NCBI GenBank assembly: GCA_963734845.1
Contig: CAVTIS010000006.1
Span: forward strand, 186,001 to 250,000
Origin: JAKAVN01 sp963734845
GTDB taxonomy: Bacteria; Desulfobacterota; Binatia; Binatales; Binataceae
Direction of reading: 5' to 3'
Length of the DNA stretch: 64,000 bases
Of the stretch, positions 25,216-34,320 are shown one piece after another. The notes under the pieces were generated by a model. The model was not told the origin of the DNA and ran no database searches. It saw only the letters and a program-made list of their open reading frames with translations. Within the stretch, counting starts at the first letter, position 1, and every line of letters begins with the position of its first letter. The position numbers and the translations under genes were made by a program.

Positions 25216-26334
25216 ATGGCTCGACTGAAAGAGATTCTCACCACGGCAGCGCACGAGCAGGGCTTCGTGCTGGTCGGCTTCGCGCCGCTTCGCCGCCTCG
25301 ATAATCGCGAAGAGTTCTTCAACCGATGGCTCGCTGCGGGGCGGGCGGGTGAAATGGGATGGCTCGGTCGCGATCCCGAGCGGCGATTTGACCCGCGGCT
25401 AATCGATCCGCGCCTGCGCTCGGTCGTGAGCCTCGGGTATCCCTACGCCGCACCGGCGCTTCCCGATCTCGATTGGCGCGCCGCGATGCGCGGGCGGATC
25501 GCCGCCTATGCGCTGGGACCGGACTACCATGACACGGTGCTGGCACGGGCTCGCGCGGTGGCGGCGCGGCTTAAAAGCGAGCGCCCCGACGCCGTCACTC
25601 GCGCCTACGTCGACACGGGCGCGGTGTTCGAGCGCGAATGGGCGGCCGAGGGCCGCCTCGGATGGTTCGGCAGGAACACCAACCTGCTCAACCGCCATCA
25701 CGGCTCATATTTTTTTCTCGCCGAAATTTTCACCGACGCCGAATTCGAGCCGAGCGGCGAACCTTACCGCGAGCACTGCGGCACCTGCCGGCAATGTCTC
25801 GACCTCTGTCCGACCGGCGCGCTGGCCGAGGGCTACGTCCTCGAGCCCCGCGTGTGCATCTCGTACCTGACGATCGAGCATCGCGGACCGATCCCAGCCG
25901 ATCTCAGATCAAAACTCGGCAACTGGATTTTCGGCTGCGACGTCTGTCAGGAGGTATGCCCGTGGAACGTTAGCGCGAGCATGGCGCCCGACGACGCGCT
26001 GACGCCATTTTTGCCCGAGTTGATGGCGCTCGACGACGACGGCTTCCGCCGACGCTTCGCCACGAGCGCCGTCGCACGCGCAAAGCGGCGCGGGTTGCTG
26101 CGCAACGCCGCGGTGGTGCTGGGCAACAGCGGCAACCGCGACGCGGTGGCGGTGCTGGCGCGGTCGCTCGAGGATGAAACCGAGCCGCTGGTGCGCTCGC
26201 ACGCGGCCTGGGCGCTCGGACAGCTCGGTGGCGTAAGAGCGCGCACGACGCTCGAGCGCCGCCGCAAGCCCGAGCCCGACCCTGACGTTAGTGCCGAGAT
26301 CGAAGCGGCGCTGGCCGCGGCTCCTGGCGCATGA
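25216..26334 (+). CDS. queG: Epoxyqueuosine reductase
   Basis: 372 residues. Last step of tRNA queuosine synthesis, reducing epoxyqueuosine with cobalamin and two [4Fe-4S] clusters. Seen: VSLGYPYAAP near the N-terminus, the two ferredoxin motifs CGTCRQCLDLCPTGAL and CDVCQEVCPWN, and a C-terminal HEAT-like segment (SLEDETEPLVRSHAAWALGQLG), all normal for QueG. The stop overlaps the next ATG by four bases (ATGA). B12 dependence matches the class II RNR at 42018. No other que genes are in the window. Confidence 0.92.
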   Translation: MARLKEILTTAAHEQGFVLVGFAPLRRLDNREEFFNRWLAAGRAGEMGWLGRDPERRFDPRLIDPRLRSVVSLGYPYAAPALPDLDWRAAMRGRIAAYALGPDYHDTVLARARAVAARLKSERPDAVTRAYVDTGAVFEREWAAEGRLGWFGRNTNLLNRHHGSYFFLAEIFTDAEFEPSGEPYREHCGTCRQCLDLCPTGALAEGYVLEPRVCISYLTIEHRGPIPADLRSKLGNWIFGCDVCQEVCPWNVSASMAPDDALTPFLPELMALDDDGFRRRFATSAVARAKRRGLLRNAAVVLGNSGNRDAVAVLARSLEDETEPLVRSHAAWALGQLGGVRARTTLERRRKPEPDPDVSAEIEAALAAAPGA

Positions 26335-26930
26335 CGAACCTGCTCGGAAGAAGCCGGCCGGCATGGCCACAGTGGCCACGATGGCTTTGCGCGATGGTCG
26401 CCGCTGCGCTGATCGGACTGGCCGCGGCGGCGGAATTCGCGATGGGCCGCAAGCTATGGGGCCTCAGCGGCGAGCCCGGCATCTGGTCGGGCAATATCGA
26501 GAGCTCACACAACTCGCAGTTCATGTTCGACCCTTACACCTTCAGCCACGTCACCCACGGCGTGCTGTGGTATGGGCTGTTATCTTTGATCGCGAAGCGA
26601 CTGCCGGTTGGCGCGCGCTTCGTTGCAGCCGTCGCGCTGGAATCCGCATGGGAAGTTTTCGAGAACACCGACCTCGTGATCCAACGCTATCGCGCGGCAA
26701 CGATCTCGCTTAACTACTATGGCGACAGTGTGATGAACTCGATGTGCGATATTGGGGCCTCCTTGGTGGGATTCATGCTGGCCGCGATACTGCCCACGCG
26801 CGTGACGCTCATCGCGGTGATCGCGCTTGAAATCGGACTCGCGCTTTGGATTCGCGATAGCCTGTTGCTCAACGTGCTGATGCTGGTGCGGCCCGTGCAG
26901 GCGATCCGGAGCTGGCAGCTCGGGAAATAA
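26331..26930 (+). CDS. DUF2585 (UPF0314) integral membrane protein
   Basis: 199 residues. About five membrane helices. Family signature residues: SQFMFDPYTFSHVTHGVLWY, ALESAWEVFENTDLVIQRYR, TISLNYYGDSVMNSMCDIGA. The conserved His, Glu, Tyr and Asp lie at helix ends near one face, hinting at an enzyme or metal site, but no function is known. It overlaps queG by 4 bases (ATGA), so the two are made together. Normal length. Confidence 0.85.
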   Translation: MTNLLGRSRPAWPQWPRWLCAMVAAALIGLAAAAEFAMGRKLWGLSGEPGIWSGNIESSHNSQFMFDPYTFSHVTHGVLWYGLLSLIAKRLPVGARFVAAVALESAWEVFENTDLVIQRYRAATISLNYYGDSVMNSMCDIGASLVGFMLAAILPTRVTLIAVIALEIGLALWIRDSLLLNVLMLVRPVQAIRSWQLGK

Positions 26931-26981
26931 GGCGCGGCGCGCGCGCTGGCTGAAAAGGCAGCGAGGCGTTATATATCGAAG

Positions 26982-27806
26982 ATGAATCCTGCGCGGACCG
27001 AATTTGCCCGCATCGCCGCACGCGAACCGATCCCGCTCGCCCACGGCGCCTTGCTGATCGCCAAGGAGGAGTATCCCGACCTCGACATCGCGCACTATCT
27101 CGAGCATCTTGCGGCGCTGGGACGCGCGGCGGAAAGCGCACTGCGCGAGGCCGAAAATACGGTCGAGCGGGTGCAGACGCTGTCAGACTTCCTGTTCGTG
27201 CGGACCGGCTTTGCGGGCAATCGCGACAACTACGCCGACCCGCGCAACTCTTTTCTCAACGACGTGCTGGAACGCCGCCTCGGCATCCCGATCACGCTCT
27301 CGCTGATTTACCTCGAGGTCGGCCGGCGCGCCGGGCTCAACCTCTTCGGCGTCTCGTTTCCTTCGCACTTCCTGATCAAGGCCGTCGACCAGCGTGGCGA
27401 GCTGATAATCGACCCGTTCAACGGCGGCGCGATCCTCGACCTCGACGACATCCGTACCCGCCTCAAACAGATCTACGGCCAGCCGGTCGAGTTGCAGCCG
27501 GCGATGCTCAAGGCGGTAGGCGGACGGCACATCCTGGCGCGCATGCTGCGCAATTTGAAAAACATCTACGCGAGCGGCGCCGACTGGCCGCGCTCGCTCG
27601 CCGCGCTCGATCGAATCCTGATCCTGGAGCCCCGCGCGACGGACGATATGCTGGAGCGCGCCGCGCTCTACGAACGGCTGGAATGCTTCGGCGCCGCGCT
27701 CGGCGACTATCAGAGCTTTCTTAGCCAATACGCCAACCATCCCGCGGCCGACGCGGCGCGCGAGGCCATTGTGCGCCTCACTCGCCAGGTCGCGCGGATC
27801 AACTGA
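26982..27806 (+). CDS. SirB1/YchA-type transglutaminase-like protein with TPR tail
   Basis: 274 residues. The SirB1 domain (about 30-190) shows LSDFLFVRTGFAGNRDNYAD, PRNSFLNDVLERRLGIPITL, LIYLEVGRRAGLNLFGVSFP and SHFLIKA, the conserved blocks of the family (transglutaminase-like fold, catalytic Cys replaced). The C-terminus carries TPR-like helices (LYERLECFGAALGDYQSFLS). Molecular role not established. It is followed after 15 bases by lutB on the same strand, but the two are probably not related in function. Confidence 0.82.
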   Translation: MNPARTEFARIAAREPIPLAHGALLIAKEEYPDLDIAHYLEHLAALGRAAESALREAENTVERVQTLSDFLFVRTGFAGNRDNYADPRNSFLNDVLERRLGIPITLSLIYLEVGRRAGLNLFGVSFPSHFLIKAVDQRGELIIDPFNGGAILDLDDIRTRLKQIYGQPVELQPAMLKAVGGRHILARMLRNLKNIYASGADWPRSLAALDRILILEPRATDDMLERAALYERLECFGAALGDYQSFLSQYANHPAADAAREAIVRLTRQVARIN

Positions 27807-27821
27807 AGGCGGCTGCCGCCG

Positions 27822-29297
27822 ATGTCGAACGGACCTGCCGGACAGGATTTTTTCGCCGCGAGCGAGGCCGCGGTCGCCGATACCCAACTGCGCCGCAAAC
27901 TCGAGAACGCGACCGGACGCCACCTCGATCAGGTCGCCGCAACACGCGCCGAGTTCCCCGCCTACGAAGACGAACGTGACGCTTCGCGGCGGATAAAAGA
28001 GGACTCCATTGCGCGCCTCGACGACCTGTTGGCCCAGCTCAAGGAGCGCCTGGAGGCCAACGGATGCAGCGTGTTCGTCGCCGCCGACGCGGCCGAGGCG
28101 CGCAAGTATATCGTCGACCTCGCACGCGAGCGCGGCGCACGCCGCGTGGTCAAGGGCAAGTCGATGGCGACCGAGGAAATCGCGCTCAACTCGGCGCTCG
28201 CGGAGGCCGGATGCGAGGTGGTCGAGACCGACCTCGGCGAGTACATCGTGCAACTGCGCGGCGAGCGTCCCTCGCACATCATCACGCCCGCGATCCATCT
28301 CTCCAAGGAAGACATCGGCCTGCTGTTCAACGAGAAGCTGCACGTCCCTTACACCTCGGAGCCCACGGCGCTCACCGCGCTCGCCCGCGAGCGCCTGCGC
28401 GAGGTCTTTCTCGCCGCCGAGATGGGCGTAACCGGCGTCAACTTCGCGATCGCCGAAACCGGCACACTGGTGCTGGTCGAGAACGAAGGCAACGGGCGGA
28501 TGTCGAGCACGCTCCCGGAAGTTTTGGTGGCCGTGATGGGAATCGAAAAAGTTATTCCATCGATGGCCGACTTGAGCCACTTTCTGGAAGTGCTCGCGCG
28601 CACGGCGACGGGACAAAAGCTCACGACCTACACGAATTTCATCAGCGGGCCGCGGCGCGCGGGCGAAGCCGACGGTCCGCGCGAAGTGCACGTGGTGATG
28701 CTCGACAACGGGCGCAGCGCGATGCTCGCGGACCCTGTGCTGCGCGAGGCGCTCTACTGCCTGCGCTGCGGAGCGTGCCTCAACGTCTGCCCGATCTACC
28801 GGCGCGTCGGCGGCCACGCTTACGGCTCGACTTATCCGGGACCGATCGGCTCGATCGTGAGTCCGAGCCTGTTCGGTGGCGCCACGGCTGCTTTGCCGTT
28901 CGCGTCGACGCTGTGCGGCGCCTGCCGCGAAATCTGCCCGGTGAAGATCGACATCCCGCGCATCCTGCTGCATCTGCGCTGGAAGGAAACCGCCGCCAAG
29001 GAAACCGACGAGGACGCTGGCACGCTGCCAACCCCGGTCTGGCCGCGCGCGGCTCGCCGCGCACGTTCGGGAGTCAGGATGTTCTCCCGGATGGCGAATC
29101 ATCCCTTGACGGCTCGCGTCATGGGCCGGATGGCCGCGCTGGTGATGTGGCCGTTTGCGCGCCGTGGCTACGTGCGCTGGATGCCGCCGCCGTTCAGCAG
29201 CTGGACGCGCGTGCGTGACTTCCCGGTGCCGCGTTTTCGCCGCCGACGCAAAGCCCGGGCGCAGCTCAAACCCGCAAACGACGGGACCCAGGCATAA
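27822..29297 (+). CDS. lutB: Lactate utilisation iron-sulfur protein LutB
   Basis: 491 residues. N-terminal LUD domain (KGKSMATEEIALNSALAEAG; GVNFAIAETGTLVLVENEGN) followed by two [4Fe-4S] motifs CLRCGACLNVCPIYRR and CGACREICPVKIDIP, then a C-terminal extension. With LutA and LutC it forms the LutABC L-lactate dehydrogenase, feeding electrons to the chain. The order here is B-C-A instead of the A-B-C seen in Bacillus. It is translated with lutC (1-base gap). Confidence 0.92.
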   Translation: MSNGPAGQDFFAASEAAVADTQLRRKLENATGRHLDQVAATRAEFPAYEDERDASRRIKEDSIARLDDLLAQLKERLEANGCSVFVAADAAEARKYIVDLARERGARRVVKGKSMATEEIALNSALAEAGCEVVETDLGEYIVQLRGERPSHIITPAIHLSKEDIGLLFNEKLHVPYTSEPTALTALARERLREVFLAAEMGVTGVNFAIAETGTLVLVENEGNGRMSSTLPEVLVAVMGIEKVIPSMADLSHFLEVLARTATGQKLTTYTNFISGPRRAGEADGPREVHVVMLDNGRSAMLADPVLREALYCLRCGACLNVCPIYRRVGGHAYGSTYPGPIGSIVSPSLFGGATAALPFASTLCGACREICPVKIDIPRILLHLRWKETAAKETDEDAGTLPTPVWPRAARRARSGVRMFSRMANHPLTARVMGRMAALVMWPFARRGYVRWMPPPFSSWTRVRDFPVPRFRRRRKARAQLKPANDGTQA

Positions 29298-29298
29298 G

Positions 29299-29997
29299 GT
29301 GGCCGAGTTTCACAAGCTCATCGCCAACGTGCGCGACGCGCTGGAACGCCGCGCCGCGCCGGCCCACAACGGCGCCGCCGAGGCGGCCAAGGCCGTGCCA
29401 ACGTACAAAGTAGCGCGCCGGGTGGAACTCGCCTCGCAGTTCGCGCGCGAGCTGGAAGCGGTCGGCGGCCACTACCTCGGCACGGTCACTCCCAAGGAGA
29501 TGGTCGCGCGAGTTCGCGGGGTGGCGGCGGCGCTCAACGCGCAGAGTGTGGCCGTCGGCACCGGCCTCGTCACCGACCCCGCACCGATGGTGGAGGCGCT
29601 CCAGCTCGCTGGTATCACGGTCTTCCGCACCGCGGCGGTGGCCGACGACGCAGGGCGCGCGGAATTGCGTGGCAAGCTCGCGCGATGCGATTTTGCGGTG
29701 GTCGAAGCCGACTACGCGATCGCCGCAACCGGGACGCTCGCGATGGTCGCGACGCCTGAGCGGCCGGGCTCGCTCACGCTGGTGCCGCCGGTCAACGTGA
29801 TCCTGGTAAGCGCCGAACGAATCCTGCCCGACCTCGCCGCCGCGATTTCCGCGATCGGCTCCGCGACCATCGCGAGCCATCGTCTGGCCCTGGTCACCGG
29901 CCCCAGCCGCACCGCCGACATCGAAAAGCGCATCGTGCTCGGAGTTCACGGCCCGCGCGAGATTCACGTCGCGGTAGTATGGCGCGGCGATGACTGA
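29299..29997 (+). CDS. lutC: Lactate utilisation protein LutC
   Basis: 232 residues from the GTG at 29299, placed immediately after the lutB TAA; a longer frame inside lutB (from 29155) is rejected. LUD-family fold: SVAVGTGLVTDPAPMVEAL, VEADYAIAATGTLAMVATP, SLTLVPPVNVILVSAERILP and LVTGPSRTADIEKRIVLGVH, ending HVAVVWRGDD. Third subunit of the lactate-oxidising complex, role within it unclear. Its last 8 bases overlap lutA. Confidence 0.9.
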   Translation: MAEFHKLIANVRDALERRAAPAHNGAAEAAKAVPTYKVARRVELASQFARELEAVGGHYLGTVTPKEMVARVRGVAAALNAQSVAVGTGLVTDPAPMVEALQLAGITVFRTAAVADDAGRAELRGKLARCDFAVVEADYAIAATGTLAMVATPERPGSLTLVPPVNVILVSAERILPDLAAAISAIGSATIASHRLALVTGPSRTADIEKRIVLGVHGPREIHVAVVWRGDD

Positions 29998-30712
29998 AGT
30001 AAGGCTGTTTGGCACCTGTCTCGCGGAAGAATTTTACCCTTCCGCAGTCGACGCGGCGGCCCGCGTGTTGCGCGACCTCAAGCTCAAGGTGCGCCCGATA
30101 CGCCGGGCGTTCTGCTGCGGGCAGGCCGCGTTCAACGAGGGAATGCGTGAGCAGGCGGTCGAACTCGCGGGACGCTTCCTTAGCGCCTGCGAGCCCGGAA
30201 CACCGGTCGTAGTGCCGTCGGGGTCGTGCGCCGCGATGGTCAAGATATTCTATGCGGACCTGTTGGCCGGCGATCCGAAACTTGCCGCCAAGGCCGCGGC
30301 GCTCAAGCCGTGGGTGTATGAATTTTCACAATTCCTGGTTGGGGTAATGAAGGTGCGCTACCTGGGAGCGCGCTTCGAGCACGCTGTCGCCTACCATCCG
30401 GGATGCCATCTGCTGCGCGAGATGGGCGTGCGCGAGGAGCCGCGTCTGCTTCTAAGCGCGGTCAGCGGTATCCGCATGTGCGAGCTGCGTAACGTGCAGG
30501 AGTGCTGCGGCTTTGGCGGGATGTTTTCGGTCAAGTTCCCGCACATCTCGGGCGGGATGCTCGCCGACAAGGTCGCGAGTGTGCGCGAGAGCGGCGCCGA
30601 TACCGTGGTCGCCAATGACTGCGGATGCCTGATGCAGATCGGCGGCGGGATGAGCCGCGCGGGGCTCGATATCGAGACCCGCCATCTGGCCGAAGTGCTC
30701 GCATCAAGATAG
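29990..30712 (+). CDS. lutA: Lactate utilisation CCG-domain protein LutA
   Basis: 240 residues. Two CCG (cysteine-rich) domains as in the heterodisulfide reductase/GlpC family: FCCGQAAFNEG and CAAMVKIF in the first, YHPGCHLLREM and QECCGFGGMFSVKFPHIS in the second, then DCGCLMQIGG. These cysteines bind an unusual [4Fe-4S] cluster. It closes the lutB-lutC-lutA operon. No LutR/LldR regulator or lactate permease gene is next to it. Confidence 0.92.
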   Translation: MTEVRLFGTCLAEEFYPSAVDAAARVLRDLKLKVRPIRRAFCCGQAAFNEGMREQAVELAGRFLSACEPGTPVVVPSGSCAAMVKIFYADLLAGDPKLAAKAAALKPWVYEFSQFLVGVMKVRYLGARFEHAVAYHPGCHLLREMGVREEPRLLLSAVSGIRMCELRNVQECCGFGGMFSVKFPHISGGMLADKVASVRESGADTVVANDCGCLMQIGGGMSRAGLDIETRHLAEVLASR

Positions 30713-30822
30713 AAATCTGACGTCAAGATAAGGGCCGCAGTCCTGACCACGCCGCTCGGTGCATGGGCGCCGGACGGGGCCGTACGCGAGCAGCGCGGCC
30801 ACGCCTGCGACGAAGTGGGTCC

Positions 30823-31251
30823 TTAAACGCGATTCCAGTTCTGCTGCGCCAGCACGTAAGCGAGCTTCTGCAAGCGCTCGTCCAACTGGCGCACCTGTTC
30901 GGCGATGACCGCACCGTCATGGGACGTGCCGTTGCTCGAGCGCGTCTCGAGGCTCTCCTCGAGCTTGGCGATTTTGCCGCTCAGATGCGCAAACTGCTCG
31001 GTCATCCGGGTGAGCTGCGCCAGTTCCTGGGCGAAAGTTTCCACGCGCTGCTCGATAGCCTCGACTCTGCCTTCGACAGATTTGACCGAGGCCCGCTTGG
31101 CCCGCGTCTTCCTGGGCGCCGCGCTCGCCGCCTCTGCGCCGGCTTCCGGAGCATCATAGCTCCCGGCGGTACCGCCTTCGTCGCCGTTCCCGTTTTGGCC
31201 CTCGTCTTCTCTAACGATCATGGACTCGTGCAATTCCTGCGTGTCTGCCAT
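30823..31251 (-). CDS. Coiled-coil protein downstream of PHA synthase (phasin-like candidate)
   Basis: 142 residues from ATG at 31251 (AAGGGG 8 bases upstream); a GTG at 31260 would add three. The first ~50 residues are acidic and disordered (GQNGNGDEGGTAG), then a basic patch PRKTRAKRASVKS, then a coiled coil (VEGRVEAIEQRVETFAQELA; MTEQFAHLSGKIAKLEESLE) and a final amphipathic helix. It begins 12 bases after phaC in the same operon. The basic Ala/Lys patch and coiled coil resemble granule-associated proteins; no phasin family signature is visible, so the role is inferred from context. Confidence 0.65.
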   Translation of the reverse strand: MADTQELHESMIVREDEGQNGNGDEGGTAGSYDAPEAGAEAASAAPRKTRAKRASVKSVEGRVEAIEQRVETFAQELAQLTRMTEQFAHLSGKIAKLEESLETRSSNGTSHDGAVIAEQVRQLDERLQKLAYVLAQQNWNRV

Positions 31252-31263
31252 CGTGCTCACCCC

Positions 31264-33036
31264 TTATTCAGTCCGCTCGATCCGTTTGATCAATAATCGG
31301 CCCAAAGACGAATTACCGCCGGCCTGTTCCATCACATATTTTCCGGGCGCGGGCTCAAGCGGCGGAAACCGCAGGCTGCCAAGACTGGCGGGCGCCTCGC
31401 GCTTGTCGCCAGAGCGTTTGTCGAGCCATCCGAGCCAATGGTCCCACCATGAACCCTTCTGCTCGGTGGCGCCCTTCACCCAAGCCTCGGGATCGGCGCC
31501 TAAAACGGGATTGACGTAATACTTGGCCTTGAAGTTGGTCGGCGGGCACACCAGGGTCTGGACGTGGCCGCTTGAGTTGAGCACGAACTCGGTCCGCCCG
31601 CCGAACAGGCGCGCGCCGTTGTAAACCGCGCGCCAAGCGCAGATATGATCCGTCATGCCGCCCACCACGAACATGTCCTGGCCGGCCTGGCGCAGATCGA
31701 TTGGCGTGCCGAGAATTTGGACCGTCCCGGCCCGCGTCAGGCCGTTATGCAGCAGCAGTTCCATGAAACCGGCGTGCAGGCGGGCCGGCAGGTTGGTCGA
31801 GTCGGCGTTCCAGTAAAGGATGTCGAACGGCGCCGGATCCTTGCCCATCAGGTAGTTGTTCACCCAGTAGTTCCAGACCAGGTCGTTGGGCCGCAGCCAT
31901 GCGAACAAGCGCTCCATCTCGGCGCCATTGAGCACGCCCTGGCGCTGCGAGCGATCGATCGCCGCCGCCACGCCCTCCTTGGTCGTGAACATCCCGGTCA
32001 TCGACGGCATGCTCGAATCCAGCATCGTGACGATCAGCGACGCGGCGTTGATGCGGTGGTCCCCAGCGGCCGCCAGATGGCCGAGCATCAGCGTTGAGGT
32101 GATTCCGCCGGAGCATACGCCGAGTAGATTGACGGTCGGGCTGCCGCTTATCTCGCACACCGCATCCAGAGCGTCCTTGAGCGCGGTCACGTATTCGTCG
32201 AGTCCCCAGTTGCGATGCTCGGGGCGCGGATTGCGCCAGCTCACGGTGAAAAACGGCACTCCGCGGGCGACCGCGTACTCGGTCAGGCTGCGCTTGGGAG
32301 CGAGGTCCATGATGTAGAACTTGTTGATCTGCGGCGGCACCAGCATGATCGGCCGCTCATACACCTGCCGGGTCACGGGCGCATACTGCAGAAGCTCCAG
32401 AATCTCCGAGCGAAAAACTACCGCGCCGGGCGTGACGGCGAGATTGCGGCCGACGGCGAACGGGCGTTTGTCGACCGTCTGCGGCATGCCGTTGTTGTTC
32501 CAGAGATCGTCGAAAAAGCTCCGCAGTCCGTGCACCAGGCTGGTTCCGCCGGTCTCGAACGCGCGTTTGAGCGCCGCCGGATTGCCGATCAGCACGTTGG
32601 TCGGCGCGAGCGCTTCGGTCAGGAGACGGATAGCGAAGCGCTGCTGCTCGGTCTCTTTCCACTCGCCATCGCCGTTGCCATTGTCGGGCACCATCGACAG
32701 CATGGTCGAACGCCAGACCAGGTAGGCCTGCATTACGCGGCGATAGAAAGGATTGTCGGACCAGGTAGGATCGGTGAAGCGCTTGTCGCTCTCTTCCGGA
32801 GCAACATCTGAAACGCCCGCGGCGACCTTGAACAACTCGACCGCCATCTTGGTGAGCTGACCGCCAAGAACCTCCGGATTTTTGAGCGTCTCGTTGACGA
32901 AAAGCGACAACTGCTCGACGACCTGATCTGAATCCAGGCCGACGAAGGGGTTGGCGCCCAAAATAGCATCGGCCGCCTTGACCGCTTGCTCGGGCGCTTC
33001 GGCAAACTCTATGGATTGCTTGGCAATGGCTTTCAT
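31264..33036 (-). CDS. phaC: Class I poly(3-hydroxyalkanoate) synthase
   Basis: 590 residues from ATG at 33036, which has AGGGAGGG about 6 bases upstream (a GTG at 33072 adds a poor 12-residue tail). N-terminal PhaC domain, then the alpha/beta hydrolase core with lipase-like box GVCSGG (Cys308), Asp in SLIVTMLDSS and the catalytic His491 in NSSGHVQTLV. Signature WYWN-type region WNADSTNLPARLHAGF present. It polymerises hydroxyacyl-CoA into storage granules. A single-subunit length with no PhaE/PhaR neighbour makes it class I. It is co-transcribed with the coiled-coil gene downstream. Confidence 0.93.
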   Translation of the reverse strand: MKAIAKQSIEFAEAPEQAVKAADAILGANPFVGLDSDQVVEQLSLFVNETLKNPEVLGGQLTKMAVELFKVAAGVSDVAPEESDKRFTDPTWSDNPFYRRVMQAYLVWRSTMLSMVPDNGNGDGEWKETEQQRFAIRLLTEALAPTNVLIGNPAALKRAFETGGTSLVHGLRSFFDDLWNNNGMPQTVDKRPFAVGRNLAVTPGAVVFRSEILELLQYAPVTRQVYERPIMLVPPQINKFYIMDLAPKRSLTEYAVARGVPFFTVSWRNPRPEHRNWGLDEYVTALKDALDAVCEISGSPTVNLLGVCSGGITSTLMLGHLAAAGDHRINAASLIVTMLDSSMPSMTGMFTTKEGVAAAIDRSQRQGVLNGAEMERLFAWLRPNDLVWNYWVNNYLMGKDPAPFDILYWNADSTNLPARLHAGFMELLLHNGLTRAGTVQILGTPIDLRQAGQDMFVVGGMTDHICAWRAVYNGARLFGGRTEFVLNSSGHVQTLVCPPTNFKAKYYVNPVLGADPEAWVKGATEQKGSWWDHWLGWLDKRSGDKREAPASLGSLRFPPLEPAPGKYVMEQAGGNSSLGRLLIKRIERTE

Positions 33037-33095
33037 CTCGTCGCCCTCCCTCGACGCGATGCGGCAGCCCAACCTACAGCCGTAGCAAAGGAGCG

Positions 33096-34145
33096 CTAAC
33101 CTAGCAACTCCAGGCCACGCTCAAACAGGCGTGGACCCGACAAAGCTATATCTTCCCACGTCGGGTCCGGGCGTTTGCCGCGTCGATGTAACATTAAATT
33201 AAACGCTGTTATGACACCGAACCGATAGCCCGCGAACGCTCGGAACCACCGCACCTGCTCTCTATCAACGGCTGAGCTCGCCTTTGAAGCATAAATCTTG
33301 GCTATCTCGTCAGGAGAGCGTACGTGCTGAGGTATCAAGTCTTGCGTTTCCCAGCTCTCGCGGTCAGAAAACAGGGAAAGCCATCCCAGGTCAATCAAGG
33401 TCGCCCCTATCTGCGACAGCTCCCAATCAATGACTGCCTTGAGGCGACCGTCGTCGAACAAAAGGTTCGACCATTGGAAGTCGCCATGCACACATCCAAC
33501 GTGTACGCGCTCCGGCGGGGGCAGGCTTTGACGCAAGCGTTCGCGCAATAGCGGGCCGCGTCCGACGACCTTGGGGTCGAGCGTGGGCCGGTCCAGCAGG
33601 TTGTCGAGCCGCTTCATTTCGTCGGCCAGCGAAAGCGGCTCGCCCCAGGCCTCGCGCCGCGGCTCCCATGGCACCGCGTGCAGCGCGGCGAGGGCCTCGA
33701 CCGCCTGCGTGACCATCGAGTGCGTCTCGGCGGCGGCGTAGGTGCGCTCGCCCAGTGCGAGCTTGTCCCCGGTAAGAAAGCCGACCACGAAGAAAGGCCG
33801 ACCAAACCATCGCAGGTCACTGTCGTAGCATTTGACCGCCGGCACAGGCACGGCGGTACCGGCAAGCGAAGCCATGATTCGCGCCTGGCGAACCACGTCG
33901 GTGGGTCCGGCGATCGGAACGCCCTCGGGTGCGAGCCTGATCACCAGCCGCTCAGTCTGCGGCGTCGGCGGCGCGCCGACCCGGGCGGTCACCTCGAAGC
34001 TATAGCTCAGCCCGGCATGGCCGGGGAGCGCCTTGGGCTCGCCCACGGTGGCATCCGGGTCACCGGTCTGCTCGCGCGCGAGGACCGTGAGTTGGCGCGC
34101 AATCTGCGCGCTCTGGGCGCTTTGATCGATCTGCGGGTCCGTCAT
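33096..34145 (-). CDS. APH-family phosphotransferase (ACAD10-like)
   Basis: 349 residues. Protein-kinase-like fold of the aminoglycoside-phosphotransferase family: catalytic CVHGDFQWSNLLFD and metal site VIDWELSQIGATLIDLGW. The N-terminal GHAGLSYSFEV and LVIRLAPEG match the subgroup found with acyl-CoA dehydrogenases (mammalian ACAD10/11, which phosphorylate 4-hydroxyacyl-CoA), not drug resistance enzymes. The nearby PHA synthase and acyl-CoA dehydrogenase fit a lipid role. It lies 60 bases upstream of phaC on the same strand, so possibly in one operon. Confidence 0.82.
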   Translation of the reverse strand: MTDPQIDQSAQSAQIARQLTVLAREQTGDPDATVGEPKALPGHAGLSYSFEVTARVGAPPTPQTERLVIRLAPEGVPIAGPTDVVRQARIMASLAGTAVPVPAVKCYDSDLRWFGRPFFVVGFLTGDKLALGERTYAAAETHSMVTQAVEALAALHAVPWEPRREAWGEPLSLADEMKRLDNLLDRPTLDPKVVGRGPLLRERLRQSLPPPERVHVGCVHGDFQWSNLLFDDGRLKAVIDWELSQIGATLIDLGWLSLFSDRESWETQDLIPQHVRSPDEIAKIYASKASSAVDREQVRWFRAFAGYRFGVITAFNLMLHRRGKRPDPTWEDIALSGPRLFERGLELLG

Positions 34146-34210
34146 TGTTTGATGAGATGGCAGGTAGATGATTGGTTAGCGGAGCATTTTATGACCCGGC
34201 TCGCGGGCCC

Positions 34211-34261
34211 GGTCGGCGGCTCCGCATGGAGTCGCCGACCGGCCGCGAACGGAGGTTTTTT
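34211..34261 (+). terminator. Long GC-rich hairpin followed by T-run (possible terminator)
   Basis: GGTCGGCGGCTCC (34211-34223) pairs with GGAGTCGCCGACC (34228-34240), 13 pairs with one G-U, loop GCAT. Bases outside extend the stem imperfectly. Six T (34256-34261) follow only after 15 bases on the plus strand. It sits between the minus-strand GST and kinase genes, so the T-run is on the wrong strand for them. It may limit antisense transcription or simply be a stable 3' structure for gst. Confidence 0.4.
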
Positions 34262-34320
34262 CAGCCGTGCATCTTCATTTTCAGCCGCGCATCTTGATTT
34301 TTAGCCGCGCATCTTGAGCT
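34261..34320. repeat. Three 20-bp tandem repeats across the gst stop codon
   Basis: Units 34261-34280, 34281-34300 and 34301-34320 differ at only two or three bases each. Read on the minus strand, each copy contains AAGATGCGCGGCT(A/G)A or a near copy, that is the KMRG-stop end of the GST gene. Only the outermost copy (34301-34320) is translated in frame; the period of 20 shifts the others out of frame after the stop. Confidence 0.85.

Noticed and set aside
27183..29102. 639-codon frame on the minus strand inside sirB1 and lutB
   Set aside because: It is antisense to well-supported genes; long antisense frames are expected at this GC content.
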